Positions 1-9,699 are shown, counted from the stretch's first letter. The stretch is 64,000 nucleotides of DNA from Atlantibacter hermannii (GCF_009907385.1 NZ_JAAATR010000036.1:1-64000), one strand, 5' to 3'. Numbers and translations: made by a program. The notes: a model not told the origin generated them from the sequence alone.

Positions 1-319
1 TTGTTGGGGTGTGCGGTTTTCTGGTGGGGATGTGGCGAAGTTTAATGACAATGAAAAAAAATATATTTTTCGGCATTCAATAATTTTCTATTATATGTTT
101 TTCGTGCGTCGGGCCGAGTTTAAATCTTATTTAATTTGGTGTTTGAAATCAGACATTCTATAAACTTTGTTTGAACCTTTTCCACTTCGACGCGCATAAT
201 TTTCTCTGTTAGTGCTTTTCTCAATATTCAAGATGTATGTGTTATGTGTCGTTTTTATTTTTTAGTAAACCGCATAATTGATGGACCAACTTTAGTTTAT
301 CCCTGAGGAGGGATGGTAA
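1..319. other. AT-rich leader upstream of the autotransporter
   Basis: No gene is supported here. The stretch is AT-rich and has no reading frame with a ribosome binding site. It ends with a strong Shine-Dalgarno (GAGGAGGG, 305-312) for the autotransporter. It probably carries that gene's promoter, but I could not assign a convincing -10/-35 pair. Confidence 0.5.
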
Positions 320-3112
320 ATGCGCTGCTGGAATAAGAAACTTGTTGTATCTCAATTAGCAATAGCTTGTACGATGGCAATCGCTTCTCAGGCATCTGCT
401 ACTACTGATATTTCTGGTACGAATTATGACACCTTTTATTATAATGGTGGAGTGATGTATCAGGGATACGTCGGCTATGACTATGGTTCCAACTACTATA
501 ACGGGAATATCTACCCTGTTATTAACGGTGCCAATGTTAATGGCGTGATCTCAACTTACTATCTGGATGATGGTGTTGCGGGCAATACCAACCCGAATTC
601 GCTGACAATCAAAGACAGCTATGTTCATGGCATGATTACCTCTGAATGCATGACCGTTGAGTGCGTTGATGGCCGTACAGATGGTTATGTTTATGATCGT
701 CTGGCGTTAACCGTTGATAACTCTACGATTGACGATAATTTCGAGCATTACACCTATTACAACGCAGGCACTGCCGAAACGGCTTCCTACGATGTCTTCA
801 ACTTAGGTACTGCGATTACGCTGGATCAGGAAGTTGATCTGGTTATCCAGAACAATTCTAAAGTTGCCGGAATTATGCTGGGTCAGGGCTATGAGTGGCA
901 AGACAACCTTGACGTTACGGATGTCGGTGGCTGGAATAATAGTGAAATTTTTAACGACACCGTTGTTGTAAAAGATTCTGTTGTTACCTCCGGTTCGCTC
1001 AGCGATGAGGGTACTTCTGGTTTCTACGGTCGCACCGGTAAAGCCAGCGACTACAGCAATACTTATACTGCAGACGATATTGCTCTTGCTGTTGTCGCTT
1101 CAGATGCTGACAATGCCATGCAAACCACTGCAACGTTTGATCATTCAACGTTAACTGGCGATGTTCTGTTCTCCAGCACCTTTGATAATAACTTTGGTGG
1201 CTACGATTATCTGGATACAAACAATAATATTGCCCATGTGGATGCATACGACCGTAATGGCGATGGCGTACTGGATTCTAACGGTTGGGATAATACCGAT
1301 CGTCTTGACCTGACGCTGACTAACGGTAGCAAATGGGTCGGCGCTGCTATCTCTAACGTTGAAGCAACTGCTGAGCTGTATGATTATCAGCCGAATAGCA
1401 TTTGGCCGGGTTCCGTTTATGGCATAAATACTGACGGCACGGCTTTTGATGAAGAAAATCATGTTGTTGGCAATGCGGTTTATCAGAGCGGTATCTTCAA
1501 CGTAACTCTGGATAACGGTTCTGAGTGGGATACGCGTAAAGTTTCTAACATCGACGATCTGGTCGTAAACAACGGCTCGAAAGTGAATGTTGAAGATTCA
1601 AGCCTGCTGGCAGATAGCATTACTCTTTCCAATGGTTCCTCGCTGAACATCGGCGATTCGAATAATGCCATTGATGCTTACGATTTAGGCTATGAAGTTG
1701 CTACCAACAGCCTGCATATCGACAGCTACAGCCAGGCATCACTGCTTGAAGAAACTGCTAGCCTGTATGCCAACACCCTTACCGTTGATAATCATAGCCA
1801 GTTGAATCTGGGCTTGGGTCAGATTGATACCAATAACATGGTCCTGACCAATGCTGGTGTATTTGACATCGCAAGCCGCGATTATGTGCTGAATTCTGAT
1901 CTCAACAATGGCCGTTATATCACTAACGATATTCACGACGCTAATTACGATTATGGTGTGATTGCTCTGAATTCCGATGGCCACCTGGCTGTGAATGGCG
2001 ACGTTGCGGGCAACTATAAAGTTCGTATCGATAACGCAACGGGCGTTGGTTCTGAAGCTCAATACAAAGATAAAGAAATTATCCGCGTATATGATAACGA
2101 CGCAAACACAGCAGCAAGCTTCACCGCGGCTAACAAAGCGGATCTGGGTGCATACACCTATGAAGCTCAACAGAATGGCGATATTGTCACTCTGCATCAG
2201 CAAGAGTTGACTGACTATGCGAACATGGCGCTTAGCGTTCCGTCTGCTAACAGCAACATCTGGAATCTGGAACAGGATGTGCTGGCTGCTCGTCTGGCGA
2301 ACGGCCGTCATACCGCAGGTGACCAGGGCGGCGCTTGGGTCAGCTATTACGGCGGTAGCTTCAGCGGCAGTAACAATGTGCTGAACTACGACCAGGATGT
2401 TAATGGCATCATGGTAGGTATTGATAAGCAGATCGATGGCAATAACGCTAAATGGACTGTCGGTGCAGCTGCTGGCTTCGGTAAAGGTAGCCTGGACGAT
2501 CGTTCTGGCAACGTTGATCAGGATACTCAATCTGCACGTTTCTATACGTCAGCCCGCTTCCCGAACAACATCTTTGTTGATACCACGTTAAGCTACAGCC
2601 ATTACAGCAATGACCTGACCTCAAAAATGAGCAATGGTGATTCCGTTTCTGGCGACATTTCATCTGATGCCTGGGGCTTTGGCCTGAAAGCGGGTTATGA
2701 CTGGCAGTTCAATGAAAATGCATACCTTACTCCGTATGCAAGCATCACTGGTCTGTTCCAGGATGGTGATGACTACCAGTTAAGCAATAAGATGGATGTA
2801 GGCAGCCAGTCTTATGACAGCCTGCGTTACGAACTGGGTGCTGATATTGGTTATACCTTCAACTACGGTAACGACCAGTCCTTCACTCCGTATGGCAAAC
2901 TGGCTTACGTTTACGACGATGCGGGTAACAGCGCTAACGTTAACGGTGATGACATCGATAATGGCGTAGAAGGTTCTGCGGTCCGTGTTGGTCTGGGCGG
3001 TCAGTTCAACTTTACCAAGAATTTCAGCACCTATGCAGATGCTAACTATCTGGGCGGCGGCGACGTTGACCAGGATTGGGCAGCAAATGTTGGTGTGAAA
3101 TACACCTGGTAA
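320..3112 (+). CDS. type V autotransporter, outer-membrane adhesin-like
   Basis: A 930-residue classical autotransporter. Residues 1-28 look like a Sec signal peptide (basic start, hydrophobic core, ASQASA before the cut). The passenger, about 29-640, begins with a tyrosine/asparagine/glycine-rich segment (about 30-75) and continues with repeated 'NGS/DNS' turns, as in beta-helix passengers of the AIDA/pertactin type. The last 260 residues are a 12-strand beta-barrel domain of alternating aromatic strands ending in YTW, the usual terminal signature for barrel assembly. The ATG follows a strong GAGGAGGG site. A hairpin at 3148 ends the transcript. The next gene encodes a Crp-fold regulator, a pairing that recalls yaiT/yaiU next to yaiV in E. 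coli. The receptor or function of the passenger cannot be read from the sequence. Base composition is lower in GC than the backbone, consistent with acquired or fast-evolving DNA. Confidence 0.9.
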   Translation: MRCWNKKLVVSQLAIACTMAIASQASATTDISGTNYDTFYYNGGVMYQGYVGYDYGSNYYNGNIYPVINGANVNGVISTYYLDDGVAGNTNPNSLTIKDSYVHGMITSECMTVECVDGRTDGYVYDRLALTVDNSTIDDNFEHYTYYNAGTAETASYDVFNLGTAITLDQEVDLVIQNNSKVAGIMLGQGYEWQDNLDVTDVGGWNNSEIFNDTVVVKDSVVTSGSLSDEGTSGFYGRTGKASDYSNTYTADDIALAVVASDADNAMQTTATFDHSTLTGDVLFSSTFDNNFGGYDYLDTNNNIAHVDAYDRNGDGVLDSNGWDNTDRLDLTLTNGSKWVGAAISNVEATAELYDYQPNSIWPGSVYGINTDGTAFDEENHVVGNAVYQSGIFNVTLDNGSEWDTRKVSNIDDLVVNNGSKVNVEDSSLLADSITLSNGSSLNIGDSNNAIDAYDLGYEVATNSLHIDSYSQASLLEETASLYANTLTVDNHSQLNLGLGQIDTNNMVLTNAGVFDIASRDYVLNSDLNNGRYITNDIHDANYDYGVIALNSDGHLAVNGDVAGNYKVRIDNATGVGSEAQYKDKEIIRVYDNDANTAASFTAANKADLGAYTYEAQQNGDIVTLHQQELTDYANMALSVPSANSNIWNLEQDVLAARLANGRHTAGDQGGAWVSYYGGSFSGSNNVLNYDQDVNGIMVGIDKQIDGNNAKWTVGAAAGFGKGSLDDRSGNVDQDTQSARFYTSARFPNNIFVDTTLSYSHYSNDLTSKMSNGDSVSGDISSDAWGFGLKAGYDWQFNENAYLTPYASITGLFQDGDDYQLSNKMDVGSQSYDSLRYELGADIGYTFNYGNDQSFTPYGKLAYVYDDAGNSANVNGDDIDNGVEGSAVRVGLGGQFNFTKNFSTYADANYLGGGDVDQDWAANVGVKYTW

Positions 3113-3147
3113 TCACCGCCGTGTCATAAATGATATTGTGATTATTC

Positions 3148-3178
3148 AATGCCCATCCTGTTCTGGATGGGCATTTGT
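3148..3178 (+). terminator. intrinsic terminator after the autotransporter
   Basis: An 11-bp perfect stem (AATGCCCATCC with GGATGGGCATT) and a 6-nt loop, 36 bp past the stop codon. The T-tract is poor (TTTGTGT), so termination may be partial. Confidence 0.6.
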
Positions 3179-3221
3179 GTAATCAGATGAATGGATTCTC
3201 GACAGTGAATGGACTCATCAC

Positions 3222-3848
3222 ATGTTAGATTTGGTAAAGCCGTTAAGCCATTTAGAGATTCTTCGCAACCATCTTAGTCCTTGCGCTATGAGCTTCAATG
3301 TTGCCGCAGGGGAGGAATTAAGCTTTTCTAACGATCAGGGCGAGCAACAGTGCTGGTATTTTAAAGAAGGTTTTTTGGATATCTGGAGAGAAAACAACGA
3401 TATCCATGTGGAGCTACTTGCTGCGCCTGTTTTACTCAGTCTTTCCGGCGATCCTATCCCCAGCCCCTTAAATTATAAGATTGTAACGAAAACGCACTGC
3501 ACCGGATTTTCTTTACCTGTCAGTCGCGCAATGGATGTTATTGATAAACAGGGACTCTGGAAGTCATTTTGCCACTGGCAGACTTATCAAATGCGCTGGT
3601 TCGAATGGCGCGATGCACAATTTATTGGCACCTCGACCTACGCACAAATTCGTTTCACATTATTGACCATGGCAAACTGGGACGTAGAGTTGCGATCTCA
3701 GATTGGCGTCATTAACTATATTCAAACTCATACTCATATCTCCCGCTCGGTGATTGCTGAAATGCTTTCCGCGTTGCGAAAGGGGAACTATATCGAAATG
3801 CAAAAGGGCAAACTCATCGCCGTTCATAAGCTACCGTTAAACTATTAA
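3222..3848 (+). CDS. IprA/YaiV-family Crp-fold winged-helix regulator
   Basis: A 208-residue protein with the layout of the IprA (YaiV) family: an N-terminal cyclic-nucleotide-binding-like beta-barrel without obvious cAMP-contact residues (about 1-120) and a C-terminal helix-turn-helix with the helix pair around 'HISRSVIAEMLSALRKGNYIE' positions 173-193. IprA in Salmonella and E. coli is known as an inhibitor of hydrogen-peroxide resistance. Whether this paralogue shares that role is unknown. It is a single gene, 109 bp after the autotransporter and in the same direction, so it could regulate that gene. The start at 3222 is the first ATG with full family length. Confidence 0.75.
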   Translation: MLDLVKPLSHLEILRNHLSPCAMSFNVAAGEELSFSNDQGEQQCWYFKEGFLDIWRENNDIHVELLAAPVLLSLSGDPIPSPLNYKIVTKTHCTGFSLPVSRAMDVIDKQGLWKSFCHWQTYQMRWFEWRDAQFIGTSTYAQIRFTLLTMANWDVELRSQIGVINYIQTHTHISRSVIAEMLSALRKGNYIEMQKGKLIAVHKLPLNY

Positions 3849-4010
3849 ATTTCAAATAATTAAATTGGGTTATGCTCCGGTATCAGGTAAATAATCCGCA
3901 TTGTGACAAATTGGTTTTGCTGCTTATAAACCGATAAATAATTACGCAGCGAAAGCAAAAATATTTACAGACAGGTTTACACTTAGAGTGACAAGGAAGA
4001 CGTGAGGATA

Positions 4011-4039
4011 TTGGCGCTTCGTAACGGGAAGGGTACAAT
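4011..4039 (+). promoter_or_regulatory. sigma70-type promoter of a small gene
   Basis: TTGGCG (4011-4016), a 17-bp spacer and TACAAT (4034-4039). The predicted start of transcription falls near 4046, inside the CRP-type site and about 25 nt before the small ORF. The hexamers and spacing were read directly; activity is inferred. Confidence 0.55.
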
Positions 4040-4040
4040 A

Positions 4041-4056
4041 TGTGACCTGTATCACA
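4041..4056 (+). promoter_or_regulatory. CRP-type operator over the start of transcription
   Basis: TGTGACCTGTATCACA matches the core CRP consensus TGTGA-N6-TCACA at all ten fixed positions. It overlaps the predicted transcription start and -10 edge, a position from which CRP would repress rather than activate. Confidence 0.65.
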
Positions 4057-4070
4057 CTGAGGTTAGCAAT

Positions 4071-4148
4071 ATGTCTTTCTGCAAAAAACTTCTAAACAAA
4101 ATCGATGCTTTTGCTGCGTTGATCCCGCCGCGTTATTTCCGGGCATAA
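4071..4148 (+). CDS. putative 25-residue small protein
   Basis: A short frame of 25 codons, starting ATG-TCT-TTC and ending GCA-TAA. It encodes a basic, amphipathic helix-like stretch (CKKLLNKIDAFAALI) followed by PPRYFRA. Support: a Shine-Dalgarno GAGGT (59-63 of the 4000s) 7 nt before the ATG, a good promoter at 4011-4039, a perfect CRP core at 4041-4056 and a strong hairpin 18 nt after the stop. I do not recognise the sequence. Its organisation (tiny basic helix ending in a PP motif, CRP site over the promoter, compact transcript) resembles azuC of E. coli, which also encodes a small membrane-associated protein and acts as an RNA. That is an analogy, not homology. It may equally be a noncoding RNA. 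Confidence 0.5.
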   Translation: MSFCKKLLNKIDAFAALIPPRYFRA

Positions 4149-4166
4149 GCGCGCCATTAGCATAAA

Positions 4167-4200
4167 TGCACCCCGCAGAACGAGCCGGGGTGCAACTTTA
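4167..4200 (+). terminator. hairpin ending the small-gene transcript
   Basis: TGCACCCCG pairs perfectly with CGGGGTGCA (4167-4175 with 4186-4194), followed by a mixed T-rich tail (ACTTTACCTTTTAT). The result would be a transcript of about 150 nt from 4046. The rest of the gap to 4337 holds nothing recognised. Confidence 0.5.
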
Positions 4201-4337
4201 CCTTTTATCGCTTCTTCTTTCGCAATCCTGTTAACTGCAACGTAATCAACAGGATACGCAGTAGCGCAAATCTATGCACGAGTGGAAACTGCACTCTCAG
4301 AAGCGTCAGAAACATCCTTCACCTCGGGTTAATTCGA

Positions 4338-5195
4338 CTACAGTTTTATTGCAGAATAACGAATCACCGGATTCATGATCACATGTCGGGATTCAATCAG
4401 TTCCAGCTCATAACTTTCGCGCTGCCAGGTATGGCGCAGTACGGCATCAACAATATTGGCGCTGTATTCCAGCGCGGTTGTGTCATCGAAGCCGTTTAAT
4501 AAACTTGCAAGCAACAGGCTACAGGTGAGATCGCCCACGCCAACCGGCTGTTTAGGGAAAAGGTACAGCGGTCGTGCGATGTGCAATACCTGGCGTCCGG
4601 TGACCAAAAGCATCTCGAAAGCGGCAGGATCTTTGGCACATTTCCCCAGGTGTTTGACTAGTACTTTACTGACGCCTTGCGCGACCAGTTGCTGTGCCGC
4701 ATACACCGCCTCATCAAAGGTATTCAACGTCTTGCCGGCTAATATCTCCAGTTCATGTAAATTGGGACCCATCACGTCTGCCAGCGCAATGGCTTCGTTT
4801 TTGAAAAACGTATCGACTCCGTTAGCCACCACGCATCCTTTTGCTGGATGGCCCATTACAGGATCGCAAAAATAGAGTGCTTTTGGGTTATAACGACGCA
4901 CCTGGCTAACGGCCAGCGCCACCTCGTCACACTGTCTGCTGTCACCGAGATAACCCGATAAAACGGCATCGCATTCAGGTAATTTATCGTTTTGTTCCAG
5001 CCCGGCAATCACATGCGTCAACTGGCCCGGCGGCAGCGCCATTCCCTGCCAGTGACCATATTGGGTGTGATTAGAGAATTGCACGGTATGAAAAGGCCAG
5101 ACATCAATACCCAACAGCTGCATCGGCAATACTGCGGCCTTGTTGCCCGCGTAGCCGTATACCACGCTGGACTGGATAGATAATACGTTTTTCAT
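4338..5195 (-). CDS. pdxY: pyridoxal kinase, PdxY-type paralogue
   Basis: A 285-residue ribokinase-fold kinase that phosphorylates pyridoxal to PLP. Recognised from NTVQFSNHTQYG-like and FCDPVMGHPAKGC motifs, the APN/GPNLHELEIL segment and the GVGD anion-hole/catalytic Asp near the C-terminus (PVGVGDLT). It is clearly related to E. coli PdxY (287 aa) but diverged enough to be a second copy rather than the housekeeping gene, which sits elsewhere with tyrS-gstA in E. coli. It starts 11 bp after tutB with a GAGG site, so it belongs to the tpl-tutB unit. The sensible role is supply of PLP for the abundant PLP enzyme tyrosine phenol-lyase; that role is inferred from position. Confidence 0.8.
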   Translation of the reverse strand: MKNVLSIQSSVVYGYAGNKAAVLPMQLLGIDVWPFHTVQFSNHTQYGHWQGMALPPGQLTHVIAGLEQNDKLPECDAVLSGYLGDSRQCDEVALAVSQVRRYNPKALYFCDPVMGHPAKGCVVANGVDTFFKNEAIALADVMGPNLHELEILAGKTLNTFDEAVYAAQQLVAQGVSKVLVKHLGKCAKDPAAFEMLLVTGRQVLHIARPLYLFPKQPVGVGDLTCSLLLASLLNGFDDTTALEYSANIVDAVLRHTWQRESYELELIESRHVIMNPVIRYSAIKL

Positions 5196-5206
5196 AATAA
5201 CCTCAA

Positions 5207-6469
5207 TTACTTAAATGCCGGTAGCCAGCCAAGAACGTCAAGTACGACTGTCAGATAGACAATAACGCCGCAGACAATAACCAGATTCAGCATCGTGTTA
5301 TTACAGGGAGCGGTGTAAATCGCCGAGCGATAACGGCGCCGTGCGCTTTTCACCAGGAATGGCGGCAGGATTACGCTCCAGATGGTGAACGCTAAACCGG
5401 CGTAGCCTATGGCGTACACGAAGCCGTTAGGGAAAAAGAAACAGACAAAAGCCGGAGGAAGATAAGTCACCAGCGTGGTTTTAAAACGGCCCAGCGGATC
5501 GTTAGGGAAGTGGAACAGGTCGGCAATGTAATCGAAAAGCCCGAGCGTCGCGGCGAGTAATGAACTTGCCACAGCGAAGTTTCCGAAGAAGGTCAGGATA
5601 AGATCCATATAGCGGCTGGTAAAAATCCCGCCGATGGCCTCAACGAAAACATCGATATTGCCGCCTTTGGCGATAATCGGCGAAAACGAGGCGCGGCTGA
5701 TGTTCCCCATGGTGACGGCTAGCCAGAAGATATACAGCAGTACCGCAAACACGGTTCCGATCACGATTGAACGCGTGATATTCGGCACACCGTCCTTCCC
5801 GTAGAGTTTTACAAGGCTTGGCACGTTGCCATGAAAGCCGAATGAAATAATGCAAAACGGTAATGTCATCAGCACGTAGGGAAGATAGCGGGTGTCCGGT
5901 ATGGCGACGGAGGCGTTATCCAGCAGTTTAGCGATCTCTATATGGCTGACCAACCCGGAAAAGGTGGCAAAGAAGGCAATAAACTTACCGAGAATAAGTA
6001 CTGTAGTAATACGTCCAACCAGTAACGAGCTATACCAGGCGATAATACCGACAAACAGCGTAACGACAATAACTGAAAACTTAGCCGGGAAATGAACCCC
6101 GCTATATTTCATCAGGGTCTGGCTCAGAACTGCCGACGAACCAGAAATATAGGCATAGGTCAGAATATATAAAACAAAGCCAAACGCGATACCAACAACA
6201 ATATTCCATTTCTTTCCCAGTAGTTCCTGGGTAAAAGTATTGAAGCTGGCCCCGGGTTCAAAATGCAAATTAACTTCAACTAACATCAAACCGGTTAATA
6301 ACATCATCAACGCAATAGCAATTAAAATCACGGTTGCGCCGCTAAACCAGACGCCAGCCATGGCAATCGGAAGAGAAAACATGCCGCCGCCAATAACGGT
6401 AGCAATCACGAGCACTGTACCACTGGTTAATCCAGGAGTACCCTTTTGAGCGGGGTTATGAATACCCAT
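5207..6469 (-). CDS. tutB: tyrosine permease TutB (HAAAP family)
   Basis: A 420-residue inner-membrane transporter of the hydroxy/aromatic amino acid permease family (TyrP, Mtr, TnaB). About 11 hydrophobic segments are visible. The N-terminus carries the family signature GGGMFSLPIAMAG, and a mid-protein FGFHGNVPSLVKLYG motif is typical of TyrP/TnaB. It lies 113 bp after tpl with a terminator between them, the same pairing as the known tpl-tutB loci of Citrobacter and Erwinia herbicola, where TutB imports tyrosine by proton symport. The start has an AGGA site 8 nt upstream. SdaC at 61-62 kb is a distant family member. Confidence 0.88.
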   Translation of the reverse strand: MGIHNPAQKGTPGLTSGTVLVIATVIGGGMFSLPIAMAGVWFSGATVILIAIALMMLLTGLMLVEVNLHFEPGASFNTFTQELLGKKWNIVVGIAFGFVLYILTYAYISGSSAVLSQTLMKYSGVHFPAKFSVIVVTLFVGIIAWYSSLLVGRITTVLILGKFIAFFATFSGLVSHIEIAKLLDNASVAIPDTRYLPYVLMTLPFCIISFGFHGNVPSLVKLYGKDGVPNITRSIVIGTVFAVLLYIFWLAVTMGNISRASFSPIIAKGGNIDVFVEAIGGIFTSRYMDLILTFFGNFAVASSLLAATLGLFDYIADLFHFPNDPLGRFKTTLVTYLPPAFVCFFFPNGFVYAIGYAGLAFTIWSVILPPFLVKSARRRYRSAIYTAPCNNTMLNLVIVCGVIVYLTVVLDVLGWLPAFK

Positions 6470-6544
6470 AATAATGTTCCTGTAAAAAAATTATTGTTAT
6501 TTACAGCATTTATACTCAATTTTTTTCACGGCCTCGTTCAGAAA

Positions 6545-6572
6545 CAAAAAGGCCCTGCAACGAGGCAGGGCC
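6545..6572 (-). terminator. terminator between tpl and tutB
   Basis: On the minus strand GGCCCTGC and GCAGGGCC form a perfect 8-bp stem with a 6-nt loop followed by TTTTTG. It lies directly after tpl, so tutB and pdxY are probably expressed at a lower level by read-through. Confidence 0.75.
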
Positions 6573-6582
6573 AAATACTGAA

Positions 6583-7953
<1,371 letters not shown>

Positions 7954-8161
7954 TTAAATATCTCCGTTATATAGGGTGGTATTCGTTGGTTTAAAGCATA
8001 TCGTCCCGCCTGAAATCCGAGGCGGAATAATTTCCGGGTTTAGCACCCTGTTTAAATAATCGTAAAATGTTAAGGCAAAGCGATTATGCGTTAAACATTT
8101 CGCCGTTGAAATAGACGGGCACCATTTTGCCTGAGCATCTTTTTAGCGTATCTGTAAAACA

Positions 8162-8177
8162 CGTGACCTGAGTCACT
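8162..8177 (-). promoter_or_regulatory. CRP-type site upstream of tpl
   Basis: CGTGACCTGAGTCACT matches 8 of 10 fixed CRP positions and is a symmetric palindrome. It lies 209 bp before the tpl start codon. Known tpl promoters are catabolite-repressed through CRP. A TGTAAA half-site at 8153-8158 abuts it and may be a weak promoter-proximal TyrR box. Confidence 0.5.
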
Positions 8178-8382
8178 GTATTTTAAAATAGCAATATAAA
8201 ATCAATGAATTATGAGGTGGAAATTTCGCACGAATACCTTGAAAATATCTAAATATGTAAAGTGTTGTTATTTTTACTTTGCTCTTATTTTTGTTTTGCT
8301 TTCATGTGAACTTATTCTGGTGAGAAAATTGAGAACGGAGTCATTTTTTTTAGACAATATAATGCTAAGCATGAAAATAGAG

Positions 8383-8400
8383 TGTAAATATTTGTTTACA
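8383..8400. promoter_or_regulatory. perfect strong TyrR box upstream of tpl
   Basis: TGTAAATATTTGTTTACA is an exact TGTAAA-N6-TTTACA TyrR box. A weaker candidate follows at 8256-8273 (TGTAAA then TTATTT) and a half-site at 8153. Three boxes about 100-130 bp apart fit the far-upstream arrangement described for the C. freundii tpl promoter. The interval 7954-8680 otherwise holds no convincing gene. Confidence 0.7.
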
Positions 8401-8439
8401 GTGGCTGCGGGTCTGCATGAATACCTGTTAAAACGATGA

Positions 8440-8680
8440 CGTTGGCAAGATAACGCAGCGCCGGCCCCGGCGTCATGCCTGCCTGACGCACGTACGATTC
8501 TCACAGGCCTCAGCGGGAAGCCTTCGCTATGGCACGTCACCCTGAACCTAAGCGTTCAGGCATACGTCAGCGGCGCAAATGCCGTGCGCGATAAGGCTTT
8601 CTTTCAACATGCCTGTATGTAACACCAGGTAAAATGGCACGAATTACCTGATTTCCTTAAGGTAAATTGCTCATAAAAAC
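8440..8680. other. intergenic stretch, nothing recognised
   Basis: This lies between the tpl control region and the LexA-controlled antirepressor. It contains several short GC-rich inverted repeats (for example around 8460-8480 and 8560-8600) but no frame with a ribosome binding site and no recognised element. Confidence 0.4.
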
Positions 8681-8711
8681 TACTGGATATTTAAACAGCA
8701 TATTGTATACT
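8681..8711 (+). promoter_or_regulatory. LexA (SOS) box and -10 of the antirepressor gene
   Basis: TACTGGATATTTAAACAGCA (8681-8700) has the obligatory CTG-N10-CAG core, an AT-rich centre and TA flank of the SOS box (consensus TACTGTATATATATACAGTA). A -10 hexamer TATACT lies at 8706-8711, and with a 17-bp spacer the -35 falls inside the box. LexA would therefore block the promoter. Confidence 0.75.
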
Positions 8712-8765
8712 ATTTCTACTACCCGCCAGGGTGTTGCTGTTTGTGAGTAAGTGGTGAGGCCTATG

Positions 8766-9470
8766 ATGAATCCTTCTTTAAACCGATATTCTTTGGATCA
8801 ATCAGTCACAATGAGCAGCCGTGAAATTGCTACGTTGACGGGCATAACTCACGGCGAAGTGAAACGTATCATTAAAAGTCTGGAAACGGCTCAGCGCCTG
8901 TCGCAGCCCCTCGTTATCAACCAGTTTGAACGGGAAGGGGAAAGCTACCAGGAGTACCTGTTGAACAAGCGTGATTCGCTGCTGGCCGTCGCGCGCGTTT
9001 CTCCTGGTTTTACGGCGAATGTGCTGGACTGGTGGCAGGAGCGCGAACAGCGCGCAGAGATCCCTGACTTCACCAACCCGGCTGCCGCTGCGCGCGCCTG
9101 GGCGGAGCAGTATGAGCAACGCCAGATGGCAGAGCAGCAGCTGGCGATCACCTTGCCAAAGGCAGAATTATTTGACCATCTCATTCAGGTTGAAGATTCG
9201 CTGGGGTTCCGGCAGGTTTGTAAGATGCTGAAAGTGAAAGAGCCGGAGTTCCGTCAGTTTTTGCTGGAGCGCAACATTATGTATCGCGCCAACGGCACGC
9301 TGACGCCGCCGCCGCATCATATGCAGGCCGGCTACTTCACGTTGCGTTCAGGCGTGGGTGAAAACCAACACACATTTTCTCAGGCGCGCTTTACCGCCCG
9401 GGGCGTGAAATGGATCGCTAACCTGTGGGCAGGGCATCTCTCTTCTCAGCCGAAAAGCGTTGCGGCCTGA
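8766..9470 (+). CDS. lone phage-type antirepressor (Rha-like plus KilAC/ANT)
   Basis: A 234-residue protein with two phage regulatory domains. Residues 10-95 resemble the Rha/pRha DNA-binding domain (MSSREIATLTG, a YQEYLLNKRDSLL core and a WWQERE end). Residues 125-225 match the KilA-C/ANT antirepressor domain (LGFRQVCKMLKVKEPEFRQFLLER, then a FTARGVKWIANLW end, positions approximate). ATG 8766 was chosen because GAGG at 8756-8759 is 6 nt away; ATG 8763 and an upstream GTG are alternatives. It stands alone between tpl and yqeF, with no integrase, repressor or structural genes. The LexA box implies induction by DNA damage. Antirepressors of this kind in Salmonella prophages free phage repressors in trans, so this one may trigger prophages elsewhere in the genome; the target is unknown. 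Confidence 0.8.
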   Translation: MNPSLNRYSLDQSVTMSSREIATLTGITHGEVKRIIKSLETAQRLSQPLVINQFEREGESYQEYLLNKRDSLLAVARVSPGFTANVLDWWQEREQRAEIPDFTNPAAAARAWAEQYEQRQMAEQQLAITLPKAELFDHLIQVEDSLGFRQVCKMLKVKEPEFRQFLLERNIMYRANGTLTPPPHHMQAGYFTLRSGVGENQHTFSQARFTARGVKWIANLWAGHLSSQPKSVAA

Positions 9471-9481
9471 TAATCCAACCC

Positions 9482-9505
9482 GCCCCGCGTTACCACGTGG
9501 GGCAT
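9482..9505 (+). terminator. possible terminator after the antirepressor gene
   Basis: GCCCCGCGT pairs with ACGTGGGGC (one G-T wobble) 12 nt after the stop. Only ATTTCG follows, so it is weak. Confidence 0.4.
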
Positions 9506-9699
9506 TTCGCCTGTCAAGACAGGTCATCGCTTGTGGCCTGTTTTATCTCTGTTTTTCCGGTGCGTTCCCGACCTATACCCGTTTCAGCTAACGTCATACG
9601 TTTTTACTGTGTGACTCTGTTCACCATTTTTTAAACATTTACGAAATTATTTGATAACAATCGCTACTCTGTTTCAGTCCTGTCATTGAGAGGTTGAAA

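Noticed and set aside
1739-2530. 263-codon ORF antisense to the autotransporter
   Set aside because: It is a shadow of the barrel and passenger coding sequence, low in charged helix content and without a ribosome site.
8212-8439. 75-codon ORF with a hydrophobic segment upstream of tpl
   Set aside because: It overlaps the TyrR boxes, is AT-driven, has no convincing ribosome site and reads across the control region of tpl.
8751-9470. Remnant prophage around the antirepressor gene
   Set aside because: No integrase, repressor, tail, lysis or attachment repeats were seen on either side.
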